Assembly (NCBI RefSeq): GCF_001613145.1
Contig: NZ_BDBU01000007.1
Coordinates: forward strand, 62,001 to 126,000
Reading direction: 5' to 3'
DNA length: 64,000 bases
Source: Nocardia jejuensis NBRC 103114
Lineage (GTDB): Bacteria > Actinomycetota > Actinomycetes > Mycobacteriales > Mycobacteriaceae
Under the pieces are notes generated by a model, which was not told the origin of the DNA, searched no databases, and saw only the letters and a list, made by a program, of their open reading frames with translations. The translations under genes were made by a program, and so were the position numbers. Below are positions 43,804 to 52,583 of this stretch, piece after piece (the first letter of the stretch is position 1; each line of letters begins with the position of its first letter).

Positions 43804-45024
43804 ATGTCCGTACACATCCTCGGCGGCAGTCAGACCGACTTCGCTCTCAACTGGCACCGCGCCGGTCTCGACACCGACGCGCTGGTCCGCACCGTTGTGC
43901 AGGACGCGCTGGCGGCCACCGGCATCGATCCCGCCGATATCGGAGTCATCCACGTGGGCAACGCCTTCGGGCAGCTGTTCACCGGCCAGGGGCACCTCGG
44001 CGCCATGCCCGCCACCGTGCTGCCCGCGCTGTGGGGCATCCCCGCGAGCCGGCACGAGGCCGCCTGCGCCTCCGGCAGTATGGCCGCGCTCGCCGCCATG
44101 TCCGACCTGGAATCGGGGCGCTACGACTGCGCGCTGGTCCTGGGCGTGGAGCTGGAGAAGACCGTTCCCGGCGGCAAGGCCGCGGCGTACATGGGCGCGG
44201 CCGCCTGGGCCGGACACGAAGCCCAGGACACGGATCTGGTGTGGCCCACCATGTTCGCGGCCCTCGCGGACGAGTACGACCGCCGCTACGGCCTGGACGC
44301 GGCGCACCTGCGCGCGATCAGCGAGTTGAACATCGGCAATGCCCGGCTCAATCCGCTGGCGCAGACACGCGAGTGGACCTACACCCCGGACAGTTTCACC
44401 GACGACGACACCGCCAATCCACCGGTGGTGGGCCGGCTCCGCCGTCAGGACTGCAGTCAGATGACCGACGGCGCGGCCGCCGTCGTTCTGGTGTCGGACC
44501 GATACCTGAACCGCCACAGTGCTATTCGTGAGAGCCGCGTCGCCGCGATCACCGGCTGGGGCCACCGCACGGTCGGTCTGCCGCTGGAACGGAAGCTGAC
44601 GGCCTCGGCCGAGGATCCGTACGTCTTCCCGCACGTACGCGCCACGGTCCGCGATGCCCTCGCCCGCGCGGGCCTGGCCGACATCCACGACGTGGACGGC
44701 GTCGAGGTCCACGACTGCTTCTCCATGTCCGAGTACATGGCCATCGACCACCTCGGGCTCACCGCTCCCGGTGAGAGCTGGAAGGCCATCGAATCCGGCG
44801 AAATCGCGCGCACCGGAACACTTCCCGTCAATCCCGGTGGCGGACTGATCGGCATCGGACATCCGGTCGGAGCCACCGGCGTCCGCATGCTGCTGGACGC
44901 TTACAAGCAGGTCACCGATCAAGCCGGTGACTTTCAGATCCCGGACGCCCGCCGCTACGCCACCCTGAACATCGGTGGAAGCACCACGACGGCAGCGAGT
45001 TTCGTCGTCGAGTCCGTCGAGTAG
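43804..45024 (+). CDS. SCP-x/acetyl-CoA acetyltransferase-like thiolase
   Basis: A 406-residue thiolase of the SCP-x-like branch. Cys88 lies in EAACASGSMAA, VHDCFSMSE gives the NEAF-equivalent HDCF motif, and GIGHPVGATG the catalytic His; TLNIGGSTTTAASFVV ends the protein. HDCF-type thiolases act on branched or sterol-like side chains, e.g. SCP-x and lipid-transfer thiolases. In contrast to the first thiolase it keeps an intact set of motifs typical of its own branch. ATG 43804 is preceded by GGAG; GTG 43798 is also in frame. Last gene of the locus. Confidence 0.9.
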   Translation: MSVHILGGSQTDFALNWHRAGLDTDALVRTVVQDALAATGIDPADIGVIHVGNAFGQLFTGQGHLGAMPATVLPALWGIPASRHEAACASGSMAALAAMSDLESGRYDCALVLGVELEKTVPGGKAAAYMGAAAWAGHEAQDTDLVWPTMFAALADEYDRRYGLDAAHLRAISELNIGNARLNPLAQTREWTYTPDSFTDDDTANPPVVGRLRRQDCSQMTDGAAAVVLVSDRYLNRHSAIRESRVAAITGWGHRTVGLPLERKLTASAEDPYVFPHVRATVRDALARAGLADIHDVDGVEVHDCFSMSEYMAIDHLGLTAPGESWKAIESGEIARTGTLPVNPGGGLIGIGHPVGATGVRMLLDAYKQVTDQAGDFQIPDARRYATLNIGGSTTTAASFVVESVE

Positions 45025-45252
45025 GCGGCTTCGCTGATCCGTCCGCGGTGTCGGCGCTATCGCTGAGCCTGGCAGTGGGCGGTAGTGCCGCGTGACCGGA
45101 ATCGCCGGGCTTGATCTTCGAGACCGGTATCGCTCCCCAGGGGGAGTTCGATATCGCACCGTAGGGTGAGGACTTCCGGCGCCCCGGATGCCTACTCTCG
45201 GTACAACGCAGCGAACATTCGTCCGAGGCTGCGGTCAAGAGGGGCAACAGCA

Positions 45253-46035
45253 TTGAAGTCGACTAGTGCCGGATGGCTGTCGAAGACGATCGTGTTCTAC
45301 ATCGTGACCGTCCTGGGTGCGGGCGCCCTGCTGCTGGTGCAGCCGGTGACTCGCATACCGGGGGAGGTCATCGAACTCGTTCAGTTCGGGCCTACACTCG
45401 GCGTGCTGGCGGTCCTGCTCGTGTGGCGGCGGGATCCGACACTCGGAACAGGCTCCGGGATACCGGCCCGCCGGATGGCGGACTTGCTCGCGACCCCGGT
45501 CCTGATCATCGCGGTGACCCTCGGGCTGTTCGAGCTCCTGAGCTGGGATCGCTACTCCACCAGCATCTCTCATTCCTGGTGGTTGATCGTTCCGGCCCAA
45601 TTCATCGGGGCGTGCGGTGAGGAGTTCGGCTGGCGCTGCTACCTGCAACCGCTACTGGAATCCCGCTTCGGGACACTCGGTGCCGCCCTCACGGTCGGCC
45701 TCCTGTGGGGCGTCTGGCACATCCAGATCTTCGCGCTCGGCCCGGTGTACGCCGCAGCGTTCCTCATCTCGACGGTAGCGATGTCCCTCATCCTCGGCCT
45801 GGCCCTGCGCACCGCCCCCACCCTCCACCGGTTGCTACTCGCGGGCACCTTCCACCTGCTGATCAACCTGGGTTGGCTCGCGCTGTTGGATCAGGACTCG
45901 GGCACGGCCCAAACCGGCCCGATGGTCCTGTACTCCGTCGCGACGGCACTACTCGCCACAATCTGGATTCTGCGGTCACGCGCGGTGGTAACCAGCCCGC
46001 CCGAAGCAGCCACGACAACCGCCGATCTACGGTAG
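45253..46035 (+). CDS. CPBP-family intramembrane metalloprotease (Abi/CAAX protease-like)
   Basis: A 260-residue protein with about seven membrane helices. The catalytic pattern is complete: EEFGWR (Glu-Glu-x3-Arg), LLWGVWH (His), and GTFHLLIN (His/Asn). CPBP proteases include Rce1-like and bacteriocin-immunity proteins. The TTG at 45253 (LKSTSAGW) with AGAGGGG upstream is preferred; a GTG at 45166 would add 29 Arg-rich residues. Not in an obvious operon. Substrate unknown. Confidence 0.85.
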   Translation: MKSTSAGWLSKTIVFYIVTVLGAGALLLVQPVTRIPGEVIELVQFGPTLGVLAVLLVWRRDPTLGTGSGIPARRMADLLATPVLIIAVTLGLFELLSWDRYSTSISHSWWLIVPAQFIGACGEEFGWRCYLQPLLESRFGTLGAALTVGLLWGVWHIQIFALGPVYAAAFLISTVAMSLILGLALRTAPTLHRLLLAGTFHLLINLGWLALLDQDSGTAQTGPMVLYSVATALLATIWILRSRAVVTSPPEAATTTADLR

Positions 46036-46062
46036 GCGACAACGCTTCCGGCCCACCTGACA

Positions 46063-46082
46063 CCCACCATTCGCACGGTGGG
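46063..46082 (+). terminator. Weak hairpin after the CPBP gene
   Basis: CCCACC and GGTGGG form a 6-bp stem with an 8-base loop, 28 bp after the stop codon. No U-tract; low confidence. Confidence 0.3.
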
Positions 46083-46205
46083 CTCACGAGGGACGATGAC
46101 TGGAGGTCGATCGACGTCGGCGACCGGCGGGCTGGTGCCATTGAGTCCATCAGCTCCATCCCGCTAGAGTCAGCGAGAATTTCGCGCTATCCCCTGGAAG
46201 TTTCC

Positions 46206-46646
46206 ATGCCTCGCCGATCACCGGGTGAGATCAGATCACGGCTACCGCGACGCAGAGCGGACGCCCGACCAGCAGTTTTCCACCGGCGTCCGCCCGTCAT
46301 ACGTCGACTCTCGCCCGCCGCGAATCGCCAGATCGGCGATTTCGAACGCTCCCACGGCCTGTGCCCGGGGTCTGTCGCGCATGCTTTCCGACAATGGGCC
46401 GGGGTGGGCCGAGGTGCACGTCGAGATCTGGCGCCCAACTACGAGCATGACGACTCGAACCTACGTAGTGGCGATTACCACATCAGGACGCTGCTGGAGC
46501 GGGCTGCCTGTTCTCTCCTGCCCAGGGCCCATCGAGAACTACGAAGAGAACTCGGACCGCTCGACGATCGCGTCATCGCCCGGACAGTCAACGATCCGTA
46601 CGCACCGCACGATCTCCCTTGGTGGAAACGGCGGATCGAGATCTGA
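46206..46646 (+). CDS. Hypothetical Arg-rich protein, conserved actinobacterial type
   Basis: A 146-residue basic protein. The C-terminal part (LLERAACSLLPRAHRELRRELGPLDDRV, shortened here to LLPRAHRELRREL, then ARTVNDPYAPHDLPWWKRR) follows a pattern I know from many actinobacterial hypothetical proteins, in which a Leu/Arg-rich helix is followed by an RT-x-DP-x-AP segment and a WW(K/R)RR tail. The first 60 residues are low-complexity Arg/Pro-rich and may not all be translated. ATG 46206 is the best start. No function is known. Confidence 0.5.
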   Translation: MPRRSPGEIRSRLPRRRADARPAVFHRRPPVIRRLSPAANRQIGDFERSHGLCPGSVAHAFRQWAGVGRGARRDLAPNYEHDDSNLRSGDYHIRTLLERAACSLLPRAHRELRRELGPLDDRVIARTVNDPYAPHDLPWWKRRIEI

Positions 46647-46673
46647 GCCATTGCTGACTCGCCCGGAGCAGGG

Positions 46674-46916
46674 TCAGCGGGCCGCGCTCGCACCGATGAG
46701 TCTGCGCGGGCGCACGTGCGGATTCCGTGCGTGGGGGTGACGCGGGGTGGGGGAGCGTTGAGCGGTGAGCGGGGCGGGCATCGCCGGTCCCATGACGGTG
46801 TCCCACCACGGGCGCAGCGGGCTGGGGTCGGGCCAGTGCACCACCTCCTGCGGATCCCGGTCCGGGTCGGGGCGGGTGGTGGTGTGGTCGGTCTCGGGAG
46901 AGGTCCTCGTTTTCAC
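46674..46916 (-). CDS. Doubtful 80-residue ORF
   Basis: The 46647-47040 interval has no certain gene. This minus-strand frame opens with GTG and encodes a Pro/His/Arg-rich peptide (MKTRTSPETDHTTTRPD...) with no domain and a poor ribosome binding site. It could be a short real protein, but the composition is also what random high-GC frames give. The rest of the interval shows nothing I recognise. Confidence 0.2.
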   Translation of the reverse strand: MKTRTSPETDHTTTRPDPDRDPQEVVHWPDPSPLRPWWDTVMGPAMPAPLTAQRSPTPRHPHARNPHVRPRRLIGASAAR

Positions 46917-47040
46917 GAATCTGTCCGATCAGGCGGATGGTGTCCGGTCAGTAGGCGAGGCATTGGTAGTCGTCACCATGGGGCCGCCGTCCGCGAGCGC
47001 GCTGCGGATCGCATTCGCGGACGGCGGCCGTGCGGCCGGA

Positions 47041-47469
47041 TCAGGCGTTGATGACCTGGCGTTCGGGTTCGCGTTCGGGGCGGGCGATCTCGATCTTTCT
47101 GGGTTTGGCCTTCTCCGCCACCGGAATCGACAACCGCAGAACCCCGTCGCGGTAGTCCGCACGGATCTGCTCGGTATCGAGGCTCTCGCCCAGCACCAGC
47201 TGACGGCTGAACACCCCACGTGGGCGTTCCGCCGCGAGCATGGACCGGCCGGGGTCGATTTCCGGGCGCGAGGCGCGCACGGTCACCACGTTGCGTTCCA
47301 CATCCAGGTCCAGGGAATCGGGATCGATACCCGGCAGGTCGAATTCGACCAGGAACTGGTCGTTCTCGCGCCAGGCATCCATCGGCATCGCCGCGGGTCG
47401 GGCCGCGGTGCCGAACACCTGTTGCGTCAAACGATCCAGATCACGGAAGGGATCAGTGCGCATCAGCAT
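47041..47469 (-). CDS. Small heat-shock protein, Hsp20/alpha-crystallin family
   Basis: A 142-residue chaperone. After a short N-terminal arm ([20 protein letters not shown]) the alpha-crystallin domain covers about residues 35-125 ([22 protein letters not shown] in part, [30 protein letters not shown] with the GVLRL motif), followed by an IEIARPE tail with the I-x-I motif. It holds unfolded proteins during heat or stress. ATG 47469 is preceded by AGAGGTGG; the frame continues to 47529 but that region lies past the ribosome binding site. A CIRCE element overlies its promoter. Confidence 0.93.
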   Translation of the reverse strand: MLMRTDPFRDLDRLTQQVFGTAARPAAMPMDAWRENDQFLVEFDLPGIDPDSLDLDVERNVVTVRASRPEIDPGRSMLAAERPRGVFSRQLVLGESLDTEQIRADYRDGVLRLSIPVAEKAKPRKIEIARPEREPERQVINA

Positions 47470-47542
47470 GGTCGCCACCTCTAACTCACTCCATTCTCTG
47501 TAGTGTCTCGACCAGATAACCTCTGCCATCTGGCATAGATAT

Positions 47543-47572
47543 TATTTAGCACTCTGACTAGGTGAGTGCAAG
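47543..47572 (-). promoter_or_regulatory. CIRCE element overlapping the hsp20 promoter
   Basis: On the plus strand TTAGCACTC (47546-47554), 9-bp spacer, GAGTGCAAG (47564-47572); the CIRCE consensus is TTAGCACTC-N9-GAGTGCTAA, so one arm is perfect and the other differs at two positions. On the minus strand TTGCAC (47571-47566), 17-bp spacer, TAAATA (47548-47543) make a good promoter that lies within the element, about 75 bp upstream of the hsp20 ATG. HrcA is the known repressor of CIRCE. Confidence 0.82.
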
Positions 47573-47958
47573 TGTCGGATGTAGGTAATCTGTGGTCGCA
47601 GTCGTCATCGGTCGCATCCTGGACCTGCAAGACGCCAACACCGCGCCGACCGATGAACGCGACCGCCTCCGCGCCAACCCCGGCGGCACGCACGCTCGCT
47701 GACCCTGGAATGACGCCCGACGGCTCCGCCCGCGATAGGCTGTCACGCGAAACAGCATGACCCTCAACAGCACTCGTCATCCGCTCATCCTCTGCAGAGC
47801 TCTGGAACCACGCCACCGAATTCACCGCCGCCAACGAGCCGCCGATACGCGTCCGTCGCTGCCGGCCGATTAACCGACCGCCCTGGCCGGGGTGACCGGC
47901 TTCGTCGTTGTACGCCGGACGGCGGCCGGAATCGGGCACGGTCAGGATCGTTCTCCAC
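47573..47958. other. Intergenic region between hsp20 and the sirtuin gene
   Basis: About 390 bp, with hsp20 transcribed away and the sirtuin gene ending into it. Short frames on both strands (e.g. 47566-47760 plus, 47481-47939 minus) are of odd composition and lack ribosome binding sites. I see no RNA gene or repeat. Confidence 0.4.
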
Positions 47959-48831
47959 CTACGGGGCGAGGGCGTGGGCCAGTGCTTCGAGGGCGGGGGA
48001 GCAGCCGGCGTCGAGGGTGAGGGTGGCGAGGTGGTGGGCGCGGGTCTCGCCTCGGTTCAGAATGATTACGGGGCGAGCGGTTTTGGCGGCCCGGCGCGCG
48101 AAGCGCAGGCCGGACATGACGGTCAGGGAGGAACCGGCCACCAGCAGGACTTCGGCGGCATCGAGGGCCTCGAACGCGGCGGTCACCCGATCCTTGGGAA
48201 CGGTCTCGCCGAAGTAGACGATGTCGGGTTTGAGCAGACCACCGCAGCGATGGCAATCGACCATGCGGAAATTCTCGGTATCGACGACGATCGCGTCGGC
48301 GTCGGGGGCGACCTCGATGCCGGTGCTTCGGGCATCCTCGGCGAAACCGGGATTGGCGGCCTCGAGCCGGTCGGCCAGGGCCATGCGGGAGATGAGCGCG
48401 TCGCAGGCCAGGCAGCGCACGCGGGCGTAGACCCCGTGCAGATCGATGACCGAGCGGTGCCCGGCCTTGGTGTGCAGCAGATCTACGTTCTGGGTGATGA
48501 GAGCGGTGACGACCCCGGAACGTTCCAGCGCGGCCAGCGCCCGATGCCCGCGATTGGGCCGGGCGGCGTCCATCGCGCGCCAGCCGATGTGATTGCGCGC
48601 CCAATAGCGTTGGCGGAACACCGGATCGCCCACGAACTGCTGGAAGGTCATCGGAGTGCGGGGTGGCGCACCGGGGCTGCGATAGTCCGGGATACCGCTG
48701 TCGGTGGAGATTCCCGCACCCGTGAGCACCGCGACACGGCGACCGGAAACCAGCTCGAGCAGGCGATCGAGCTCGGGCGCGGGCAATGCTGTCGTGGGTG
48801 CGGACAGCGGTGACGTCGCGGGTGCCGACAT
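47959..48831 (-). CDS. Sir2-family NAD-dependent protein deacylase
   Basis: A 290-residue sirtuin. LTGAGISTDSGIPDYR is the NAD-binding start, LITQNVDLLH and the catalytic His in DLHG follow, two CxxC pairs (CLAC, CHRC) bind structural zinc, and VYFGE and LVAGSSLTV complete the fold. Sirtuins remove acyl groups from protein Lys using NAD. In this class (with the longer insertion between the Cys pairs) some members act as desuccinylases or lipoamidases; the substrate cannot be fixed. ATG 48831 gives a Pro/Ala-rich N-terminus (MSAPATSPLSAP); the frame opens upstream to 48873. Confidence 0.92.
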   Translation of the reverse strand: MSAPATSPLSAPTTALPAPELDRLLELVSGRRVAVLTGAGISTDSGIPDYRSPGAPPRTPMTFQQFVGDPVFRQRYWARNHIGWRAMDAARPNRGHRALAALERSGVVTALITQNVDLLHTKAGHRSVIDLHGVYARVRCLACDALISRMALADRLEAANPGFAEDARSTGIEVAPDADAIVVDTENFRMVDCHRCGGLLKPDIVYFGETVPKDRVTAAFEALDAAEVLLVAGSSLTVMSGLRFARRAAKTARPVIILNRGETRAHHLATLTLDAGCSPALEALAHALAP

Positions 48832-48982
48832 GGGACCAGCGTACGAGGTACCGGCAGCTGTGCCCCCGGCCACACCGTGCCAACCCCTCTACGGACCGAG
48901 GATGCCGCACGATGGACAGGAATTCGTCCGAACGGCTGCCTTCGTACCGCACCGAGCGGATCGCCGCGGCGTGAACTGCGGA

Positions 48983-49990
48983 TCAGCGCGGGCCGTTGGT
49001 ATTGAGGAACACCACCGGCCCGCCCCCGAACCGGCCTTGCGCGTTCAGCTCGAGCACGGCGGCCATCGACTTGGCGGTGTAGACCGGCTCGAGGGTGAGG
49101 TGCTCGAGATCCTCCGACAGGGTCTGGGCGGTGGTGGCTTCCATCGTCGGATGGCCGTACCCGGTCCCGAGGTAGCCGGTGACGATCTCGAGATTGCCGG
49201 TGGGGGAGATGTCGGCGGGCAGGCGCGCACCCCGATCCCGCAGCACCCCGGCGGCCCGGTCCGCGAGTCGGGAGATCGCCGATTCATCCAGTCGCAGAGT
49301 GTCGTTGACGACCACACCGACGACCCGGGTGGACAGTCCGGCCAGCCGCAGCCCGAGCGAGAGCCCGGCCACCGTGCCCCCCGAGCCCAGCGGCGCGACG
49401 ATATGGGTCGGCTCGGGCAGTTCCCCGTTGCGGACCTGATCGGCCAATTCCAGTGCGGCCTCGACGTATCCGAGCGCGCCGACGGGAGAGGATCCACCGG
49501 CGGGCAGCAGATACGGCGGCCGGCGTCCGGAGAAGTTGCGCGCCAGGATGATCGGGGCCCGCAGGATGGTCCGCGCCTTGGTGTGGGTGAAGATGAGCGT
49601 CGCGCCCGAGGCGCGCAACCGCGCCAACTGCGCGCGCACGTGGTCGTCCTCCGGCTGATCGATCAGTGCGAGAACGGTTTTCAGCCCGTTCTCGCGCCCG
49701 TACAGCGCGGTCGCCAGCCCCCAATTGGTGCCGAGCCCGCCGACGGTGACGATGGTCGTGCGGCCCTGGCGCAGGGCATCCGGCAGCAGCCACTCCAATT
49801 TCCGGACCTTGTTGCCGCCCCAGCCGCCGTCGCCGAACGCGCCGTCGTCCTTGAGCCACAGATCCGCGCCGACGGTGTCGAGCGAGGACAGCAGCCGCAC
49901 CGGAGTCGGACTCTTGCCCAGTACTAGATGCGGGAGGGTCTCGGTGAGTTCCGGGAATTGCCGATGGAGATGGGGCGTCACCTCTCCCAA
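48983..49990 (-). CDS. PLP-dependent D-cysteine desulfhydrase / ACC deaminase-like enzyme
   Basis: A 335-residue fold-type II PLP enzyme. GGNKVRKLEWL contains the Schiff-base Lys, TVGGLGTNWGLATAL the phosphate-binding region, and LGSGGTVAGLSLGL the glycine loop. This pattern suits the ACC deaminase/D-cysteine desulfhydrase family (DcyD). It would deaminate a small amino acid to an oxo-acid and ammonia, with or without sulfide. TTG 49990 or GTG 49981 is the start; neither has a good ribosome binding site. Confidence 0.85.
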   Translation of the reverse strand: MGEVTPHLHRQFPELTETLPHLVLGKSPTPVRLLSSLDTVGADLWLKDDGAFGDGGWGGNKVRKLEWLLPDALRQGRTTIVTVGGLGTNWGLATALYGRENGLKTVLALIDQPEDDHVRAQLARLRASGATLIFTHTKARTILRAPIILARNFSGRRPPYLLPAGGSSPVGALGYVEAALELADQVRNGELPEPTHIVAPLGSGGTVAGLSLGLRLAGLSTRVVGVVVNDTLRLDESAISRLADRAAGVLRDRGARLPADISPTGNLEIVTGYLGTGYGHPTMEATTAQTLSEDLEHLTLEPVYTAKSMAAVLELNAQGRFGGGPVVFLNTNGPR

Positions 49991-50103
49991 CCTAACGACT
50001 GGGCGAAGAGTTATCGACTGTCCAGTCCTGTACCTGGGAACGGTTTCGCGCCGGGCCGGTCTCGGGACGAGCGTGATGCCCTGTTCGCGAGGCAGACTGG
50101 ACC

Positions 50104-50997
50104 ATGACCCCGAATTCGGAACCGCCCGGCCGTCGACCAGGAACGATCTTCGCGTTGGCGGCGCTCGCCGCGGTCGTGGTGCTCGGCCTCGCCGCCATCG
50201 CCTATTTCGGCCTGATCCGCGACAGCGGCGACGACACCGGGGCGACCCCGACCCTGACCCCGACCGCCTCGGTCACCGGGCCCGCGACGAGCGGACCGCC
50301 GGCGAACCTGACCGGCAGCCCGCCGAGCCCGGAGGCCACGACCGCGTCCGGCCCGGAGACGACTACCGCGCCACCGACCTCCGGCACGCCCGTGACCTTC
50401 GCATATCAACCCCTGTGGCCCTTCGCGAGCGCCGCCGAGGCCATCGCCTGGCAGCAGTCGTATCACGAAGGCGGACACCAGCCGTGGCACCTCGATCCGT
50501 CGGCGGTCGCGCTGAATTTCACCCGGGGCTATCTGGGCTACACCGACCTCGATCGCGTGCTGCTCGCCACGACCAAGGGCGAAGAGTCCTGGATAACAAT
50601 TGGTTACGGCAATCCCAACGGCGTCGGAATCCCCGCCGCGGAGCTTCATCTCGCGCGTCTGGGAGCCGGTGCGGACATGCCGTGGGAGGTGGTCGGCACC
50701 GAGGATCGGACCCTCACGATTGCTACTCCCGAGTACGGCGCGAAGGTCGGTTCACCGCTCGCGGTCGGCGGTCACGTCACCGGTGTGGACGAGAGCCTGC
50801 GCGTGCGAATCCACCAACTCACCGGTCCGCGATCGGTCGGTGAAATACCTGGTATCCCTGCCGGAGGCACCGACAGTCCGTGGTCTGGAACAGTCCCGTT
50901 CACCGGGACCTGCCCCGGCGTTCTCACCGTCGCGGTGTCCACTGGAGGTCACGTCGCGGAGGTCGAACGGTTCGCGGTGACCGGCGTCCACTGCTGA
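50104..50997 (+). CDS. Membrane-anchored envelope protein with Gmad2-like domain
   Basis: A 297-residue protein. After a short basic cytosolic start comes one membrane helix (IFALAALAAVVVLGLAAIAYFG), then a Thr/Pro/Ser-rich linker (about 45-95), then an extracytoplasmic region. Its C-terminal 90 residues (YGAKVGSPLAVGGHVTGVDESL, PWSGTVPFTG, TVAVSTGGHVAEVERFAVTG) look like a Gmad2 immunoglobulin-like domain, known from spore-germination proteins and also from mycobacterial lipoproteins. Likely binds cell-wall components. ATG 50104. Confidence 0.75.
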   Translation: MTPNSEPPGRRPGTIFALAALAAVVVLGLAAIAYFGLIRDSGDDTGATPTLTPTASVTGPATSGPPANLTGSPPSPEATTASGPETTTAPPTSGTPVTFAYQPLWPFASAAEAIAWQQSYHEGGHQPWHLDPSAVALNFTRGYLGYTDLDRVLLATTKGEESWITIGYGNPNGVGIPAAELHLARLGAGADMPWEVVGTEDRTLTIATPEYGAKVGSPLAVGGHVTGVDESLRVRIHQLTGPRSVGEIPGIPAGGTDSPWSGTVPFTGTCPGVLTVAVSTGGHVAEVERFAVTGVHC

Positions 50998-51251
50998 GCA
51001 AGATCGGCGGCCGCACCCACCCGATGGGACCCGCTGTTTTCCTGCCCTAAGTGCCGCAGGACAGATGGTCGCCCGGTAACGTAGTACCAGGCGAACGGAG
51101 CTGACCGCGAACGTGGGAACTGCGGCAGCAACGGGCGGGCATCGCCGCTCGAGGGGGATTGGGAGGCTCAGGTACCGACAGGCTCGACGCCTTTGCCCAA
51201 GGCGATTTCTATGTGTTCAGCATGTGTTAAGCATTCTCGAGGAGCCTCGCC

Positions 51252-52559
51252 ATGAGCGGGAACAACTGGGACGTATTGGTTGTCGGCGCCGGGGTGGGCG
51301 GGCTCTGTGCCGCCGCCCGGCTCGCACATCACGGTTACCGCACGTTGGTGGTCGAACGTCTGGATAGGGTCGGTGGCCGCGCGTCCACCGACGTGGTCGA
51401 CGGATTCACGATCAACAACGGCGCTGTCGCCGTGGAATTGGGTGGCGTCACCGAGCAGACATTCGCCGATGTCGGCGCGAAATTCGAAGTGCGCCCGGTG
51501 GATCCGCCGATCCTCTACCGAATCAACGGTAAGGACGTCGATGTCAGCAGTGGCGGCTGGGGCCTGTTGATTTCGCAGCTCACCAGGCAAGGCGCGACTC
51601 TGCTCAAGGGCATCGGTGCGGCGCGGCAGGACAGCGGGCTGCCTGCCCGGGAACTTTCCACCGCGGACTGGGTGCGCCGTTACACGAAGAACGATGCGGT
51701 GCAAGGCATCTTCCGCAATATGTGCGGATCGGTCTTCGCGGTCGGCTCGGAGGAGTTGCCCGCTCGGGTCTTCCTCACCTACTTCACGCGCAAATCCGCG
51801 TTCAAGCGCTTCGGTTTCTGCCCCGACGGCACCATCGGCATCTGGAAGTCGCTCGCCGAGGTCGTCGAGCGGGAGGGCGGCGCGGTCTGGCTCGACAGCG
51901 AGGTGCAACGCCTCGAGGTCACCGACGGCCGCATCAGCGGTGCGCGCATCCGCCGGGGCGGGGAGATCGTCGATATCACCTGCGGTGTCGCGGTGAGCGA
52001 CATCGGGCCGTCGGCCACTCTGGATCTGGTCGGACCGGAGCATCTGCCGTCCGATTACGTCGGCACCGTGCTGCAAGGGGATCTGCCGTGCGCGATGATC
52101 TCGGTGAACTTCGCCAGCCGCGAACCGCTCGTGAGCGCTCCCGGTCTGCTGAGCTTCGCCCGCACCCGCAGGCTCTGCTACATCGCGAACTTCACCACGG
52201 TGTGCCCAGAGATGGCGCCGGAGGGCTGGCATCTCTACGTGGGCGCCGGCGTGCCGAAACCCTCGGTCGGTGATTTCGACCCCGAGGCCGAAGCCGCGCT
52301 GGTGCTGCAGGATCTGCGTGAGGAGATCCCGGGGTTCGAGCAGGCGCGCATTCTCTCGATCGTGGTCAATCGCGACGAGTGGCCGCCGCAGCGCGCGGTC
52401 GCCGGCTACGACATGCCGCACTCGACTCCGATTCCCAATCTCTGGAATGTCGGTGACGGGGTGAAGGAGTACGCGAACGGCGGTGTCACCGCGTGCGCGG
52501 AAACCGCCAAGGTCGTGGTCGAGGAGATCGTGCTGAGCGGGGTCGGCCAGCCGGTCTGA
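51252..52559 (+). CDS. Phytoene-desaturase-like FAD-dependent oxidoreductase
   Basis: A 435-residue flavoprotein. VVGAGVGGLCAAARLAHHG and the GR-motif VVERLDRVGGRAST form the FAD site, and LWNVGDGVKEYANGGVTACAETA is the C-terminal FAD motif of the CrtI/phytoene desaturase-like family. Enzymes of this family desaturate or isomerise carotenoids, or oxidise other lipids. No carotenoid synthesis genes stand near, so substrate is open. ATG 51252 follows GAGGAGCC at 8-9 bases. Convergent with the TetR gene. Confidence 0.85.
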   Translation: MSGNNWDVLVVGAGVGGLCAAARLAHHGYRTLVVERLDRVGGRASTDVVDGFTINNGAVAVELGGVTEQTFADVGAKFEVRPVDPPILYRINGKDVDVSSGGWGLLISQLTRQGATLLKGIGAARQDSGLPARELSTADWVRRYTKNDAVQGIFRNMCGSVFAVGSEELPARVFLTYFTRKSAFKRFGFCPDGTIGIWKSLAEVVEREGGAVWLDSEVQRLEVTDGRISGARIRRGGEIVDITCGVAVSDIGPSATLDLVGPEHLPSDYVGTVLQGDLPCAMISVNFASREPLVSAPGLLSFARTRRLCYIANFTTVCPEMAPEGWHLYVGAGVPKPSVGDFDPEAEAALVLQDLREEIPGFEQARILSIVVNRDEWPPQRAVAGYDMPHSTPIPNLWNVGDGVKEYANGGVTACAETAKVVVEEIVLSGVGQPV

Positions 52560-52583
52560 TGCCCGAGCCGATCGATCCGGCGC

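Noticed and set aside
41938..45159. Open frame of about 1070 codons on the minus strand, antisense to the fadD and thiolase genes
   Set aside because: High-GC third positions remove stop codons on the opposite strand. The translation is low in hydrophobic residues and has no motifs, while the plus-strand genes have clear catalytic motifs.
46225..46740. 171-codon plus-strand frame overlapping the hypothetical gene at 46206
   Set aside because: Less plausible composition; the alternative frame contains a conserved-looking Leu/Arg helix and WWKRR tail.
47481..47939. 152-codon minus-strand frame between hsp20 and the sirtuin gene
   Set aside because: It crosses the CIRCE promoter region and has no ribosome binding site or recognisable pattern.
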